Source of the DNA: Paraburkholderia sprentiae WSM5005 | Lineage (GTDB): Bacteria; Pseudomonadota; Gammaproteobacteria; Burkholderiales; Burkholderiaceae | NCBI RefSeq assembly: GCF_001865575.2 | Contig: NZ_CP017561.2 | Location: 1,674,001-1,738,000, forward strand | Direction: 5' to 3' | DNA: 64,000 bases | Shown: positions 38,863 through 47,707 of the stretch, piece after piece | Layout: each line of letters begins with the position of its first letter | Numbering within the stretch: the first letter of the stretch is position 1 | Translations under genes and position numbers: made by a program | Notes under the pieces: generated by a model | What the model was told of the DNA's origin: nothing | What the model saw: only the letters and a program-made list of their open reading frames with translations | Database searches by the model: none

Positions 38863-39276
38863 TTGACATTTTGGCTGCTGTCTATCAGCGCACAGGCATG
38901 CAATACGTCTCATAATCTTCCCGGTCAAAATATCGATTTGTATTTTGAAAGAAATTCGACTCAGGTATCGGCGGGTCAAGTTTTAAAATTGGCAAATTGG
39001 GCCATCGACATGCGCCTTAAGTATCCTATTCAAGAGGTGCTGTCCATCGGTGGATTGGCCGAGGCAAGCGAAAAAGAACCGAAGAAATTGGCAGTGCAAC
39101 GTGCGGATACTGCAAAGGCAATACTCATGCAGTTTGATCTTACTGAAACTTCATACGATGTCCGGGCTGGAATCTACAAGCCCCTTGATTATTTCGTCGA
39201 GCCGTCCGAAAAGGTCAGACGTGCGGAGATTGAACTATCCCCCGGTTGTCCTAATAATTGCTGCGACGGAAAGTGA
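38863..39276 (+). CDS. Periplasmic immunity-like protein (OmpA-like fold pattern), second copy
   Basis: Up to 137 residues from a TTG at 38863; no ATG is available, and the short hydrophobic start (LTFWLLSISAQAC) looks like the end of a signal peptide whose basic N-terminus is missing or eroded. The mature part has IDLYFERNSTQVSAGQV, VLSIGGLAEASEKEP and LAVQRADTAKAILMQF, a pattern like the OmpA C-terminal fold. It follows the peptidase remnant just as the intact protein at 40530 follows the intact peptidase, and both share S-A-x-A-C at the cleavage region. It may still be made or may be degenerating with its cassette. Confidence 0.55.
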   Translation: MTFWLLSISAQACNTSHNLPGQNIDLYFERNSTQVSAGQVLKLANWAIDMRLKYPIQEVLSIGGLAEASEKEPKKLAVQRADTAKAILMQFDLTETSYDVRAGIYKPLDYFVEPSEKVRRAEIELSPGCPNNCCDGK

Positions 39277-39363
39277 AGCGAGCACGTCCTTTAGCAGGTT
39301 GCGGAAATGCACCCCGACCGTGCATGATTAATTCATCGGGTGTTTTTTTGGAAGATCAGCGGA

Positions 39364-39516
39364 GGTCAAATGGAACAAGAGAAACAGGATGAAACCGGGG
39401 GCAAGGAGGAGTGCCTGCTTTGCCGTATCACCTATTCAGTCTACCCAAACTTCGCGCCAATGCCGTCCGCAATGGCGCTGAACGCCGAAACCGGCGAATG
39501 GTTTCCATTCGATAGG
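39364..39516 (+). repeat. Direct repeat copy 2
   Basis: Partner of 38461-38613; see that entry. This copy continues into an intact reading frame. Confidence 0.9.
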
Positions 39517-39780
39517 CTGAAGTCGTATTCAAATGGTTACGAGATGGCCGAAGCTTTGGGTTACGCATGGGCGTGCGATTGTCGCGAGCGTGCCCCCGAT
39601 CGGTTCAATGAGCGGTTCGAGCTAAGAGACTTCACTGGCAATCGACAGGCTGGGGTGTGTTACCGGATACGCGCCGGTTCAAGGGTCCTTGCGAAAGGTG
39701 TCACGGATGCCCAAGGGCGCACCCAGCGTGTTTCAACAGATAACGCAAAGCAGGTCTCGATCGAAGTTGCCGGGTCATAG
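39370..39780 (+). CDS. Small protein with a C-terminal domain resembling toxin-delivery (type VI spike-associated) proteins
   Basis: 136 residues. GGAGG at 39361-39365 precedes the ATG. The N-terminal half has a Cys-x2-Cys-like LLCR segment and ALNAETGEWFPFDR; the C-terminal half (FNERFELRDFTGNRQAGVCY, RVLAKGVTDAQGRTQRVSTD) has the beta-rich 'filled by request, TDxxGRT' pattern that in Burkholderiales often sits at the C-terminus of PAAR/spike proteins or next to type VI effectors. No PAAR motif or VgrG gene is in the window. It lies 39 bp upstream of the metallopeptidase and is duplicated with it, so it is probably an adaptor or partner. Function is inferred from context and pattern only. 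Confidence 0.55.
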   Translation: MEQEKQDETGGKEECLLCRITYSVYPNFAPMPSAMALNAETGEWFPFDRLKSYSNGYEMAEALGYAWACDCRERAPDRFNERFELRDFTGNRQAGVCYRIRAGSRVLAKGVTDAQGRTQRVSTDNAKQVSIEVAGS

Positions 39781-39819
39781 GGCGCAGAGGAGTTGAGTCT
39801 TTTTGCTAAGGGAAAACAG

Positions 39820-40533
39820 ATGACAAATGAATTTTTGAACAAAAATAGCCACTACTTCATGACCGACCAGAATGAAGAATGGACCGAGGTCGGCACAGCG
39901 ATTACCAATGCAACTCCCGGGTCAATAGCCAATGTCATAATTAATACGACGCCTATCTGCCCAAACATGAGCAACAAGGAATTCAGAAATGACGTCATGC
40001 GGGCACGCGATGCCGGCGTTTCGTTGATTAGGGACCGCATTGCAGCAGTGGCACGTTGGGACGTAAAAGAGCGGGACCGAGCCGAAATCTATTTCGCTCG
40101 CGCGGATGACGAGATCCGAAGCACTTTGGCTGCCGGTCTACCGCGCCTGCTAACTGCGATGCAGGAGCTTGTGCCAGAAAAGATTGTTCGATGGGATAGC
40201 GAACTGAGCAGGAGTCTTACATGCTCAGTCGCGCCAGATAGCGGCGTCAATCACGCCGCAGTGTGCAAACCCGATTCCGAAAAGCGTGTTATCGCTATCT
40301 ATTCGAAGTTTTGCAGTATCTCACAGGGCGAGTTGTTTCACGAGTGCAAGATCAAGACGTTGATTCACGAGTGTACCCACTATAGGGATACTTTTAATTC
40401 GATCGATGAGGTATATGCAGATACGGAGTCAGGAGCGAAGCATTTCGCAAAAAATCATCCTGATATCGCAATCAGAAATGCAGACAACATAACCGGCTAT
40501 ATTGCAACATTCGATGGGAGAAATATCAGATGA
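39820..40533 (+). CDS. M35-family (aspzincin) metallopeptidase, putative secreted effector
   Basis: 237 residues. The zinc site is TLIHECTHYRDTFNSIDEVY: His183, Glu184 and His187 (H-E-x2-H), with Asp196 and Tyr199 in the I-D-x2-Y position of the aspzincin G-T-x-D-x2-Y motif. Further C-terminal NADNITGYIA matches the conserved tail of bacterial M35 toxins. There is no signal peptide, so export would need a dedicated system such as type VI secretion; no secretion genes are present here. AAGGGA at 39808-39813 fixes the start. The stop overlaps the start of a signal-peptide-bearing protein (ATGA), the classical arrangement of an effector and its periplasmic immunity protein. Base composition is far lower in G+C than the flanking genes. 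Confidence 0.75.
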   Translation: MTNEFLNKNSHYFMTDQNEEWTEVGTAITNATPGSIANVIINTTPICPNMSNKEFRNDVMRARDAGVSLIRDRIAAVARWDVKERDRAEIYFARADDEIRSTLAAGLPRLLTAMQELVPEKIVRWDSELSRSLTCSVAPDSGVNHAAVCKPDSEKRVIAIYSKFCSISQGELFHECKIKTLIHECTHYRDTFNSIDEVYADTESGAKHFAKNHPDIAIRNADNITGYIATFDGRNIR

Positions 40534-41024
40534 GCAAGAAGCTGAAAGTGAGGAGCAGTGTTGTGATCGTAGCGCTTGCCATTTTGACTTGTCTTTATGG
40601 ATCGGCTGGCGCATGTACTATCGGGGAAGAAGCGGAGATAGCGCTGCCATTCAATACAACTGCGCTGACTAACGCAAACAGGCTCGCAATTACGGATGCT
40701 GTAATTGAGGCGAAAAAATGGCCCGACGTTCAGATTCAGGCGGTTATCGTGGCTGGCGCATATGCGGTAGAACGCAATGTGGATCAGTTGAAAGAAGACC
40801 GGGCTAGAAACGTCAAGGTGTATTTGCAGCAGCTTGGTATCAGAAGTGAAAACATTCTGATCGAGAAGCATACTTTCACAGATGAAATGGTAGTCAAGCG
40901 TCCTGATGGCACACTTAGTTACCGTCAGGTCTTCGTAGAGTTCAAGCCGATCTGTAACGGTAGCTGCGCCTGGATGTGCGGCGATCCAAGGGTGACGCCA
41001 CGCAGCAAGGTTATCAACCCGTAA
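40530..41024 (+). CDS. Periplasmic protein, candidate immunity protein of the M35 peptidase
   Basis: 164 residues. Signal peptide MSKKLKVRSSVVIVALAIL followed by a Cys at the cleavage region (GSAGAC). The mature part has EIALPFNTTALTNANRLAI, IQAVIVAGAYAVERN and LKEDRARNVKVYLQQLGI, a helix-strand order like the OmpA C-terminal domain, and a Cys-rich end (ICNGSCAWMCGD). It is translationally coupled to the metallopeptidase (4-bp overlap). A periplasmic location suits protection against an effector acting in the periplasm. The immunity role is inferred from gene order and from the parallel pair at 38613-39276. Confidence 0.65.
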   Translation: MSKKLKVRSSVVIVALAILTCLYGSAGACTIGEEAEIALPFNTTALTNANRLAITDAVIEAKKWPDVQIQAVIVAGAYAVERNVDQLKEDRARNVKVYLQQLGIRSENILIEKHTFTDEMVVKRPDGTLSYRQVFVEFKPICNGSCAWMCGDPRVTPRSKVINP

Positions 41025-41091
41025 GCACACGAACACGGCTCCGCCGAAGCGGGGCCCATTCATAGACAGGTCAGGCAGGCAAGCGGCACCA

Positions 41092-41244
41092 TCACGACTG
41101 GGCATAGGCGACATCGCCGATGAACTCGATGCCGGTAAGCACGAAGCCGTTAGCGATGGTCTTCAAAACTCGCTCAAGCCGCGATTGATTTTCCGTCTCG
41201 CCATGCCGCCATGAATACGGTGAGGGTGACCCGATGCCCTCGTT
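41092..41244 (-). pseudogene. Possible C-terminal gene remnant at the right edge of the island
   Basis: An open stretch of about 50 codons on the minus strand, ending in GFVLTGIEFIGDVAYAQS and a TGA. Composition looks protein-like, but a TAG lies directly upstream and there is no start or ribosome site. No family recognised. It may be a fragment of a gene cut when the island inserted. Confidence 0.3.
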
Positions 41245-41247
41245 CTG

Positions 41248-42495
41248 CTAGCGCCTTCCACGCTTAAAACTCGCCGACCACTTCATCGCAGGCAATTCAA
41301 CCAGCCGATAGAACACATAGGCGGACGGCACCGCGACCAGCATATAGCCGAACGACGGCCAGATCGACATCTGCAGCGACGAACGAAACAGCCATGCCGA
41401 CAGCAGCACGAAGATCGGCAGATGGATCAGATACAACGAGAAGCTGAAGTCACCGACGCGGGACAGCAGGCGCGACAGCGCGTGCGACGCTGCGCGAAGC
41501 AGCGCGAGCCCGCCGCTCGCTTCGCGTTGCGGGTCATTGCGCACATCGAGCGCCTTGTACAGATAGCACGCGAAGCCGAGCGCCCATATCTGGAACGCGC
41601 CGTACTGACCGAAATGAAACGCGACGCAGCCGGCCGCGATCAAGGCCGCCGCGAGCGCGTACAGCGATGCAGGCGCACGCGCCGCTCGCGCGCTGCGCGC
41701 TTTGGCGTCGGCGATCCACGCGCCGAGCGTCCATGAGAACCAGTACGACGTGAAGAACTGCAGATCGTGGCGTTCCAACCCGTATGCGGACGCCACGTTG
41801 ATCGCGCCGATGAGCGCAAGCACGGCGTTCATGCCGATGCGTCTGCGTAGCACGAACAGCAGCGGATAGATCGCATAGAACTGCACTTCGAGCGACAGCG
41901 TCCACAACGCACCGTTCGAGCCATAGGTTTTCCCTGCCACGCCCTGCAGCGAGAACAGATTGACCAGAAACGCGTGCAGACCGATGTCGCGAATCTTGTG
42001 GCTGACGGGTGGCAATTGCAGGCTCAATGAATCGAGCGCGAAAGTCAGCACCAGCGCCGCGAGCAACACGGGGTAAATGCGCGCGAAGCGCCGCAACCAG
42101 AAGTTGCCCGCATCGAGCCGGTAAGCGGGATTGTCCGCGAGCCGCAGCGCGCCGCCGCGATGGATGCAATAGCCGCTGATCACGAAGAACATCGGCACAC
42201 CGGCCGAGCCCCAAGCGATCGGAAACGTCAGATATGCAGCAAGCGTACCGGGACTCAATGAATGTCCGGCGCTCTGATGAAACGCCTGCATGCCGACCCA
42301 TACGATCTGGCGGCAATGAAAGTAGGCGACCAGCAGCGCGGCGAAGCCCCGCATCGCGTCGATCACGTGCTCCTTGCTGGCGCTGTCGATACGCGCATCG
42401 CCGCGCGCGCCCGCCGCGGGCGGGCTTGTTTGCCGGCGCGGCGGCGCAGGCAGGGGCAGGGACGAGCCGGCGGCATCCAGTGCTGGGTCGCTCAT
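41248..42495 (-). CDS. bceS: Acyltransferase 3 family membrane protein (polysaccharide O-acyltransferase)
   Basis: 415 residues. A Pro/Ala-rich cytoplasmic N-terminus (about 40 residues) precedes an Acyl_transf_3 domain: VIDAMRGFAALLVAYFHC (His in helix 1), GVPMFFVISGYCIHRGG, FWLRRFARIYPVLLAA and WTLSLEVQFYAIYPLLF, with about ten membrane helices. It would acylate sugars of the exopolysaccharide. Cepacian is heavily acetylated and its clusters carry several such enzymes; the symbol is by position next to bceT. The island separates it from bceR. It is transcribed away from the small gene at 42753. Confidence 0.85.
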   Translation of the reverse strand: MSDPALDAAGSSLPLPAPPRRQTSPPAAGARGDARIDSASKEHVIDAMRGFAALLVAYFHCRQIVWVGMQAFHQSAGHSLSPGTLAAYLTFPIAWGSAGVPMFFVISGYCIHRGGALRLADNPAYRLDAGNFWLRRFARIYPVLLAALVLTFALDSLSLQLPPVSHKIRDIGLHAFLVNLFSLQGVAGKTYGSNGALWTLSLEVQFYAIYPLLFVLRRRIGMNAVLALIGAINVASAYGLERHDLQFFTSYWFSWTLGAWIADAKARSARAARAPASLYALAAALIAAGCVAFHFGQYGAFQIWALGFACYLYKALDVRNDPQREASGGLALLRAASHALSRLLSRVGDFSFSLYLIHLPIFVLLSAWLFRSSLQMSIWPSFGYMLVAVPSAYVFYRLVELPAMKWSASFKRGRR

Positions 42496-42752
42496 ATGCG
42501 GTCCTCATCTGAATCGGGAAAAGAAGAATTGACGCGCAAGCAGCGTTCGAGCTGGCGTCTTACGAGCCCGCGACGCATCCATGCTAAAGCACAGCGATTC
42601 CGAAAAAATCGATAAAAAATTGCATTTCTGATTGGATGCCGAATAGATTTTGTGACGAATTGTAATTGCGCATCGGCGTATGCAACGCCGAATTATTTGT
42701 CGCTTTTGTCGTGCTAATTTAAGCCACGGATTTTCTGATTCGAGGTGAAGTC

Positions 42753-42896
42753 ATGAACCTGCATTTACTGGCCGGCGTGGCCGTCCTGCTGATCCTGGTG
42801 GCCGCCTCCGCCTACCGGGATGCGTTGCGCAACGAGCCGATCCGTCGTCATCGCATGAACCCAGGCAAGCTCCCGCCGGTCGACGAACAGGAATGA
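42753..42896 (+). CDS. 47-residue single-helix membrane protein
   Basis: A short gene beginning MNLHLLAGVAVLLILVAASA, one membrane helix at the N-terminus, then a charged tail with RNEPIRRHRMNPGKLPPVDE. GAGGTGA about 6-12 bases upstream is a good ribosome site. The helix and basic tail argue for a real small inner-membrane protein with the tail in the cytoplasm. No family recognised. It lies 213 bp before galU and may share its promoter region. Confidence 0.6.
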   Translation: MNLHLLAGVAVLLILVAASAYRDALRNEPIRRHRMNPGKLPPVDEQE

Positions 42897-43109
42897 CGCG
42901 CTGTTGGACCGCTCGTTGAATCGCCGGGCGTGCAATGTCGACGGTCGCCCGAGAGGTAAGATTTTCGGATTCGTCATTAACGGCCGACAACACAATACGT
43001 AATAGTTTCATCAGTTTCTTCACAATACCGCATTGCAATAAATATGCGAATTGTCCGACCGCCAAGTGCGCGAACACACCAATTTCTAACCGATGTGGGA
43101 ATGCCTACC

Positions 43110-44027
43110 ATGCTGAAAGTCACCAAAGCCGTGTTTCCCGTAGCGGGCCTCGGGACACGATTCCTGCCGGCTACCAAAGCAAGTCCGAAGGAAATGCTGC
43201 CGATCGTCGACAAGCCGCTGATCCAGTACGCCGTCGAAGAAGCGATCGCCGCCGGCATCACCGAAATGATCTTCGTGACGGGCCGCAGCAAGCGCGCAAT
43301 CGAAGATCACTTCGACAAATCCTATGAGATCGAATCCGAACTCGAAGCGCGCAACAAGCAGAAGCTGCTCGATCTCGTGCGCAGCATCAAGCCGGCCAAC
43401 GTCGACTGCTTTTACGTGCGCCAGGCCGAAGCGCTCGGTCTCGGCCATGCGGTGCTGTGCGCCGAAAAACTCGTGGGCGACAGCCCGTTCGCGGTGATTC
43501 TCGCGGACGACTTGCTGCATAGTACGAAGCCGGTGATGAGCCAGCTCGTCGATACGTTCAATCACTATCACAGCTCGGTGATCGGCGTCGAAACGATCGC
43601 GCGCGAAGACAGCCGCTCGTACGGCGTCGTCGACGGTCGGGAGTGGGAAGACAACGTGATCAAGCTGTCGGGCATCGTCGAGAAGCCGGCGCCGGACCAG
43701 GCGCCGTCGAACCTCGGCGTGGTGGGCCGCTATGTGCTGATGCCGACGATCTTCAAGCACATCCGCGCGCTGAAGCCGGGCGCGGGCGGCGAGCTGCAAC
43801 TGACCGACGCGGTGCAGTCGCTGCTGACCGAAGAGCAGGTGCTCGCGTACCGCTACTTCGGCACACGCTTCGATTGCGGCAGCAAGCTCGGCTATCTGAA
43901 GGCGACTGTCGAATTCGCGCTGCGCCATCCCGAGGTGAAGGCTGAATTCGAGGCGTATCTGCAGGCGTATCTGCAAAACGAAGTGTCAGGCGGCGAGGCG
44001 GCGCAATTGACGGCCGAAGCCGCGTGA
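43110..44027 (+). CDS. bceT: UTP-glucose-1-phosphate uridylyltransferase
   Basis: Makes UDP-glucose, the donor for the priming step (BceB) and the substrate of BceC. 305 residues of the GalU family: [20 protein letters not shown] at the nucleotide site, [23 protein letters not shown]-type [25 protein letters not shown] and VVGRYVLMP. The start at 43110 ([10 protein letters not shown]) has GGGA at 43097-43100; ATG at 43101 would add three residues. It closes the polysaccharide locus and is followed by a hairpin terminator. Could equally be named galU. Confidence 0.94.
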   Translation: MLKVTKAVFPVAGLGTRFLPATKASPKEMLPIVDKPLIQYAVEEAIAAGITEMIFVTGRSKRAIEDHFDKSYEIESELEARNKQKLLDLVRSIKPANVDCFYVRQAEALGLGHAVLCAEKLVGDSPFAVILADDLLHSTKPVMSQLVDTFNHYHSSVIGVETIAREDSRSYGVVDGREWEDNVIKLSGIVEKPAPDQAPSNLGVVGRYVLMPTIFKHIRALKPGAGGELQLTDAVQSLLTEEQVLAYRYFGTRFDCGSKLGYLKATVEFALRHPEVKAEFEAYLQAYLQNEVSGGEAAQLTAEAA

Positions 44028-44044
44028 ACTGAGGTAGCCTGAAA

Positions 44045-44085
44045 GACAAACGGGCGTCGCATTGCGCGGCGCCCGTTGTCGTTTT
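44045..44085 (+). terminator. Intrinsic terminator after bceT/galU
   Basis: Stem GACAAACGGGCGTCGC / GCGGCGCCCGTTGTC (one bulge, one mismatch) with a short loop, followed by GTTTTC. It lies between the convergent bceT and glcB genes. Confidence 0.75.
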
Positions 44086-44098
44086 CGGCCGGACGGCG

Positions 44099-46273
44099 TT
44101 ACCGCTGTTTCTTCACTTCGAGCCGGAACTTGTGCAGCAACGGCTCGGTATATCCGCTCGGCTGCTGGCGGCCCTCGAATACCAGTGCCTGCGCGGCCTT
44201 GAACGCGATCATGTCGAACCCCGGCGCCATCGGCTGATACAGCGGATCACCCGCATTCTGCGCGTCCACCACTTTGGCCATGCGCTTGAACGTCTCTTCG
44301 ACGAGCTCACGTTTGACCACGCCGTGATACAGCCAGTTGGCGATGTGCTGGCTCGAAATGCGCAGCGTTGCCCGGTCTTCCATCAGGCCGACGTTGTGAA
44401 TGTCCGGCACCTTCGAGCAGCCGACGCCCTGGTCGATCCAGCGCACCACGTAGCCGAGAATGCCCTGCGCATTGTTGTCGAGTTCGGCGCGGATTTCGTC
44501 GTCGTTCCATTGCGCGTTTTCGACGACCGGAATCGTCAGCAGGCCGTCGAGCAGTTCGTCGCGCACCGTCGCGTAATCGGTGCGTTCGAGCTCCTGCTGG
44601 ACCGCTTGCACGTCGACCTGGTGATAGTGCAGCGCGTGCAGCGTCGCGGCGGTCGGCGAGGGCACCCACGCGGTGTTCGCGCCGGCCTTCGGATGGCCGA
44701 TCTTCTGTTCCAGCATCGCGTGCATCAGGTCGGGCATCGCCCACATGCCCTTGCCGATCTGCGAGCGGCCGCGCAAGCCCGCGCTCAAGCCGACCAGCAC
44801 GTTGCTGCGTTCGTACGACGTGATCCACGTGCTCGACTTCATGTCGCCCTTGCGCATCATCGGCCCCGCTTCCATCGCCGAGTGCATCTCGTCGCCGGTG
44901 CGATCGAGAAAGCCGGTGTTGATGAACGCGACGCGCGCCGACGCTTCGGCGATACAGGCGAGCAGGTTCACGCTGGTGCGGCGCTCCTCGTCCATGATGC
45001 CCATCTTGATCGTGTTGCGCGGCAGCTTCAGCAGGTCTTCGACGCGCGCGAACAACTCGCTCGCGAACGCGACTTCGGCCGGCCCGTGCATCTTCGGCTT
45101 CACGATATAGATCGAGCCGGTGCGCGAGTTCAGCTTGTTGTGGCGGTCGCGCAGCGCGCACAGCGTCGTGATCACCGCATCGAGAATGCCCTCGGGAATC
45201 TCGTAGCCGTCTTTCGTCAACACGGCCGGGTTCGTCATCAGGTGGCCGACGTTGCGGATGAACAGCAGCGAGCGGCCATGCAGCTTGACCTGCGACTTGC
45301 CGTCCGCGCTGGTGTACTCGCGATCGGGGTTGAGCCGGCGCGTGAAGGTCTTGCCGTTCTTGGTGACCTCTTCGGTCAGGTCGCCGTTCATCAGGCCGAG
45401 CCAGTTGCGATAGAGCTGCACCTTGTCGTCGGCGTCGACGGCTGCGACCGAGTCCTCGCAATCGATGATCGTGGTGACCGCCGCTTCGACGACGATGTCC
45501 TTGACGTGAGCGGCATCGGTCTTGCCGATCGAATCGTTCGCATCGATCTGAATCTCGACATGCAGGCCGTTGTGCTTGACCAGCACCGCCGACGGCGCGC
45601 TCGCGTCGCCCTGATAGCCGACGAATTGCGCGGGTGTCGCGAGCGCGCTGGTGCCGCTCTTCAGCGCGACGACGAGCTGGCCATGTTCGACGCTATAGCG
45701 CGTCGCGTCCCCATGCGAGCCGTTCGCGAGCGGCGCGGCCTGATCGAGGAACTTGCGTGCATACGCGATCACCGCGGCACCGCGCACCGGGTTGAAGCCT
45801 TTCTGCTTTGCCGCGCCGTCCGTGTCGGGAATCGCGTCGGTGCCGTACAGCGCGTCGTACAGGCTGCCCCAGCGCGCGTTCGCGGCATTCAGCGCATAGC
45901 GCTGATTCGATAGCGGTACGACCAGCTGCGGGCCGGCCTGCTCGGCGATTTCGCTGTCCACGTGGTCGGTCGTGGCTTTGACGCTGGCGGGCACCGGCAC
46001 GATGTAGCCGATCCCTTCGAGAAACGCCCGGTACGCGCCTGGATCGCGCACCGGGCCGGGATTGGCCCGATGCCAGTTGTCGAGTTCGCTTTGCAGGCGC
46101 TCGCGCTCGGCGAGCAACGTACGATTTTTGGGCGCCAGCTCGTGCACGAGGGCGTCGAAACCCGACCAGAAGGCGGCGCTGTCGATTCCGGTGCCGGGCA
46201 GGGCTTCGGTTTCAACGAACTGGTCGAGGTTGGCGGCGACCTGCAGTCCGCCGCGCGGGTTCATCTGAGTCAT
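44099..46273 (-). CDS. glcB: Malate synthase G
   Basis: Condenses glyoxylate and acetyl-CoA to malate in glycolate/glyoxylate metabolism. 724 residues, matching the usual length of monomeric isoform G. Landmarks: [55 protein letters not shown] (catalytic and Mg-binding region) and GGC-type [20 protein letters not shown] near the C-terminus. The start at 46273 (MTQMNPRGG) has GGAG 8-11 bases upstream; an ATG at 46285 is an alternative. It is downstream of a glcG-like gene on the same strand, as in glc operons, but glcDEF are not present here. Confidence 0.96.
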   Translation of the reverse strand: MTQMNPRGGLQVAANLDQFVETEALPGTGIDSAAFWSGFDALVHELAPKNRTLLAERERLQSELDNWHRANPGPVRDPGAYRAFLEGIGYIVPVPASVKATTDHVDSEIAEQAGPQLVVPLSNQRYALNAANARWGSLYDALYGTDAIPDTDGAAKQKGFNPVRGAAVIAYARKFLDQAAPLANGSHGDATRYSVEHGQLVVALKSGTSALATPAQFVGYQGDASAPSAVLVKHNGLHVEIQIDANDSIGKTDAAHVKDIVVEAAVTTIIDCEDSVAAVDADDKVQLYRNWLGLMNGDLTEEVTKNGKTFTRRLNPDREYTSADGKSQVKLHGRSLLFIRNVGHLMTNPAVLTKDGYEIPEGILDAVITTLCALRDRHNKLNSRTGSIYIVKPKMHGPAEVAFASELFARVEDLLKLPRNTIKMGIMDEERRTSVNLLACIAEASARVAFINTGFLDRTGDEMHSAMEAGPMMRKGDMKSSTWITSYERSNVLVGLSAGLRGRSQIGKGMWAMPDLMHAMLEQKIGHPKAGANTAWVPSPTAATLHALHYHQVDVQAVQQELERTDYATVRDELLDGLLTIPVVENAQWNDDEIRAELDNNAQGILGYVVRWIDQGVGCSKVPDIHNVGLMEDRATLRISSQHIANWLYHGVVKRELVEETFKRMAKVVDAQNAGDPLYQPMAPGFDMIAFKAAQALVFEGRQQPSGYTEPLLHKFRLEVKKQR

Positions 46274-46353
46274 CGACTGCTCCATCTGTTGTGGGACCGA
46301 TGAGGGGGCATCGGTCCGCGTTGTGCCACGGGATTGCTGTGCCGCTCGGCGCT

Positions 46354-46761
46354 TTAGACGCCGAGCGCCTGAATGCCCGCCTTCGCGATCTGCGCATCCT
46401 GCTCGGACTTGACGCCCGACACGCCGACCGCGCCGACCACGTGGCCGTCGACGATCACCGGCACGCCGCCTTCGAGCGTGCCCTGCAACGGCACGCTGAG
46501 GAACGCGGTGCGGCCGTTGTTGATCATGTCTTCATAGACCTTGGTTTCGCGCCGGCCGAGCGCCGCGGTGCGCGCCTTCTCGGTGGCGATATACGAGGTC
46601 GACGGCGCCGCGCCGTCGAGACGCAGCACCGCGAGCGGATGGCCGCCGTCGTCCGCGACCACGATCGCGACAGGCCACTTGTTCTTCTCGGCTTCCGCGC
46701 GGGCGGCATCGACAATGCGGGTCGTCTCGGTGACGGTCAACACGGGTTTGCTCAGCATCAT
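46354..46761 (-). CDS. glcG: GlcG/HbpS-family protein
   Basis: 135 residues of the DUF336/GlcG-HbpS family: [40 protein letters not shown], then [20 protein letters not shown] and [13 protein letters not shown]. The family includes haem-binding sensors and glycolate-operon proteins with no firm enzymatic role. It lies 80 bp upstream of glcB on the same strand, so the two are probably one operon. Two adjacent ATGs (46761 and 46758) are possible starts. Confidence 0.88.
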   Translation of the reverse strand: MMLSKPVLTVTETTRIVDAARAEAEKNKWPVAIVVADDGGHPLAVLRLDGAAPSTSYIATEKARTAALGRRETKVYEDMINNGRTAFLSVPLQGTLEGGVPVIVDGHVVGAVGVSGVKSEQDAQIAKAGIQALGV

Positions 46762-47112
46762 GAATATCCTGTCTCGGTGATTGATGGGAGGGAGGGTAGC
46801 TGGTGCAGGCACGATCAGTGACTGGCGCGGCGTAGCTTGGGGAGATCGGGCAGTTCCGTTGCCAGGTTCGTGCGGCTCTCCGGCGCGCGCCAGATTCGAC
46901 GATTTTACTTCCGCGCGAGGCAGCGCGAAACGGCGGCTTCCCCGGGCGGCTCGGCCCATGCGCCCGACACCGCCGCCGCAACGCCTGAAACCCGACCCGC
47001 GCACGGGCGGCGCGAACACCGGTTGGCCGCCCACGGACCGGTCGAAACCAGCGAAGGGCAGCCGAAACTGGCGATACGCTCGAAAAGAGGTTCGATGCGA
47101 ATTCGACCTGAC
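46762..47112. other. Intergenic region upstream of glcG
   Basis: About 350 bp containing the presumed promoter of the glcG-glcB unit. A compact hairpin (CGACCTG, ACT, CAGGTCG) at 47104-47120 overlaps the stop codon of the small gene at 47113 and is followed on the plus strand by GTTTTC. No gene was supported. Confidence 0.45.
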
Positions 47113-47370
47113 TCAGGTCGGTTTTCGGCACTCGTCCACGATGAGGCCAACCGGGGCGGCAGCGTTGACGATGATCGCGCTGTCGGTCCGGGGAACACGA
47201 TATCGAGCCGGCGGTGCTACCCAGTCAGCGATCGGGGCGCGGCGATGAACGGCCATCGCGGAGAAATCCTTGCACCCGGTTTTCAGGACGATGTTCGAGC
47301 TGGGGTGGGCGATAGCAAGCTGGGCGAAGCCCAAACATATTCCAGCGCATAGTGCAGACAGCGTACGCAT
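47113..47370 (-). CDS. Small exported protein, unknown function
   Basis: 85 residues. A clear signal peptide (MRTLSALCAGICLGFAQLAIA) is followed by a mature part of about 64 residues with two Cys (TGCKDF and DECRKP) that could form one disulfide. AAGGAGG lies eight bases upstream of the ATG, an unusually strong ribosome site that supports a real gene. No family recognised. It stands alone on the minus strand. Confidence 0.65.
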   Translation of the reverse strand: MRTLSALCAGICLGFAQLAIAHPSSNIVLKTGCKDFSAMAVHRRAPIADWVAPPARYRVPRTDSAIIVNAAAPVGLIVDECRKPT

Positions 47371-47707
47371 GATTTGTCCTCCTTGTGCGAGAGAACCAGG
47401 AACGTGCCCGTCAACGGTCTATCGGCTTCGCAGAGCAGGGCACTGCCGAGACCGAGATTGCGCCGCGCCGGCGGTAGCGAATCGATGGTTGGCTCGTTGA
47501 AGGCAGCGCACGCCTGGTACGCTTTCAATCTATGCAGTGCCGATTAAAGCAGGCTTAAAAGCTTTCTCCGTACCGCGCTACGACCGTCAAGGTTGGTGAA
47601 CGCGCGTTGATGGGACTATAGTGCATGGCACGGTATGACATGATTGCCGAGGCCTGTTTACCCGGTCGAACGAGGCCACGGTGTTGTCATCCGAGGAGAG
47701 GCGGGAT
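47371..47707. other. Intergenic region between the small exported protein gene and the ClC gene
   Basis: About 340 bp between divergent genes, expected to hold both promoters. Nothing else could be supported. Confidence 0.45.
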
